Shown here: positions 6,980-7,844 of the stretch, piece after piece
How the letters are laid out: each line of letters begins with the position of its first letter
Numbering within the stretch: the first letter of the stretch is position 1
Assembly: GCA_012799165.1 (NCBI GenBank)
Contig: JAAZLU010000117.1
Span: forward strand, 1-7,844
DNA length: 7,844 nucleotides
DNA from: Clostridiales bacterium
GTDB taxonomy: Bacteria; Bacillota; Clostridia; Peptostreptococcales; Anaerovoracaceae
Reading direction: 5' to 3'
Notes under the pieces: model-generated
What the model saw: only the letters and a program-made list of their open reading frames with translations
Told to the model about the DNA's origin: nothing
The model's database searches: none
Made by a program: the position numbers and the translations under genes

Positions 6980-7844
6980 TTAACCCATATAGAGGTTGCT
7001 CGTGCTGAACTCGTCCTCGCAGGTGGCATCGATCTGAAGGTCCTGCAGCACGCGCGCGTCCGCATTCGACAGTATAGCCGTACAGTGAGCCCTGCAGCCT
7101 GCGAGCTCCGTAAGCTTATCGACCGCGAGCGCAGCCATAGGATTTACGGTCGCAGAAATCGCAAGGGCCGACAGCATCTCTTCCAAAGTGAGCGTGGATC
7201 GCTCCTTCTTGAGTATATCCGTCTTGAGGTGCTGCATGGTCTTTATAACCTCGGGCGACACCAGCAAAACCTCGTCGGGGACATTGCATATATGCTTGAT
7301 TGCATTGAGCACCATGGCAGCTCCGGCCACCATTCTCCTCGAGCTTCTTCCCGTTATTATGCTGCCGTCGGGCATCTCCATGGCCATTACAACCACGTTC
7401 TGATATCTATCCGGGTCCATGGCGCGCTTCTTTTCCGCGTAATCGAGGGCGGGCTTTACGCACTTTCTGTCGTAGACGGTCTTCCCGACTTCGTCCATCA
7501 GCAACTTCGCTCTTTCCAATTCCTCGGCATCTATCTGCCCCCGCTTAAAGTCCACGCGGGCCATAAGATACCTTCTTATTATCTCCTGATAGGCGGCCTG
7601 CCGGCAGACCTCGTCATCCGTTATGCAAAATCCGGCGCGATTTACGCCCATATCCGTGGGCGAGTTGTACTCTGAGGCCTCGCCGGAAATCTTTTCCAAG
7701 ATTCGCTTGACGACCGGGAACATCTCTATATCCCTGTTGTAGTTGACGGCCATAACGCCGTACTTCTCCAGGTGGAAGTTATCTATCATGTTTACGTCCC
7801 GCAAATCCACGGTCGCGGCCTCGTACGCTATATTGACGGGATGT
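6980..7844 (-). CDS. DUF1846 (UPF0371) family protein, C-terminal 287 residues; N-terminus beyond right edge
   Basis: The frame is open to the right edge. Codons upstream of the GTG at 7810 read HPVNIAYEAAT and continue into VDLRDVNMIDNFHL, so that GTG is an internal Val, not a start. Family landmarks, from memory of the family, are NYNRDIEMFPV, SPTDMGVNRAGFCI, GRSSRRMVAGAAM and, near the end, LAGCRAHCTAILSNAD, followed by TCEDEF and NLYMG. Family members are about 500 residues, so a little over half is present and the C-terminus looks complete (stop TAA at 6982-6980). The family is widespread in Bacillota and Actinomycetota. Structures exist, but I know of no established biochemical role. 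No signal peptide or membrane segment is visible in this part, so it is probably cytosolic. Its position next to surface-protein genes need not mean a shared function. Confidence 0.93.
   Translation of the reverse strand, partial: HPVNIAYEAATVDLRDVNMIDNFHLEKYGVMAVNYNRDIEMFPVVKRILEKISGEASEYNSPTDMGVNRAGFCITDDEVCRQAAYQEIIRRYLMARVDFKRGQIDAEELERAKLLMDEVGKTVYDRKCVKPALDYAEKKRAMDPDRYQNVVVMAMEMPDGSIITGRSSRRMVAGAAMVLNAIKHICNVPDEVLLVSPEVIKTMQHLKTDILKKERSTLTLEEMLSALAISATVNPMAALAVDKLTELAGCRAHCTAILSNADARVLQDLQIDATCEDEFSTSNLYMG

Noticed and set aside
6959..7675. A 238-codon plus-strand open frame.
   Set aside because: It lies antisense to the well-recognised DUF1846 coding sequence. Its translation has no family resemblance.
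7808..7810. GTG as the start of the DUF1846 gene.
   Set aside because: The frame continues upstream to the edge with residues that match the family, so this is an internal valine codon.

Overview
The window looks like chromosomal DNA of a Bacillota bacterium, most likely an anaerobic member of the Clostridia. It encodes proteins with S-layer homology (SLH) domains next to a DUF1846/UPF0371 protein. It also has a consensus AGGAGG ribosome-binding site and a clean sigma-A type promoter. Genus cannot be read from the sequence alone. Every gene I can support is on the minus strand, so the biological reading order runs from the right edge to the left edge.

Reading that way: (1) the C-terminal 287 codons of a DUF1846 family protein enter from beyond the right edge and stop at 6980. 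(2) After a 76-base gap comes an exported 468-residue protein (6903-5497) with an unrecognised N-terminal domain and three C-terminal SLH domains. (3) The 139-base gap 5496-5358 holds a hairpin terminator and then a TTGAAA-17-TATAAT promoter, so a new transcript starts there. (4) This transcript encodes an exported 408-residue protein (5357-4131) with the reverse layout: three N-terminal SLH domains, then an unrecognised C-terminal domain. (5) Nine bases after its stop begins a very large exported protein (4121 to beyond base 1). I checked it codon by codon: 1373 codons without a stop, running off the left edge. It is easy to miss because neither its stop nor its C-terminus is in the window. 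The left half of the window is therefore one gene, not a gene-poor region.

The coherent picture is a cell-surface locus. One transcript makes an SLH protein, which family knowledge places on the secondary cell-wall polymer, and a giant modular secreted protein. The giant has a signal peptide, an N-terminal domain, an acidic Pro/Asp/Glu linker, Ig/PKD-like domains, a beta-propeller-like region and a beta-rich C-terminal part. The tight junction, where TAG overlaps the AGGAGG site, suggests the two are made together. The giant shows no SLH domain in its visible part. Whether it has one beyond the edge, or depends on its neighbour for anchoring, is the main open question. I see no mobile elements, RNA genes or CRISPR arrays.
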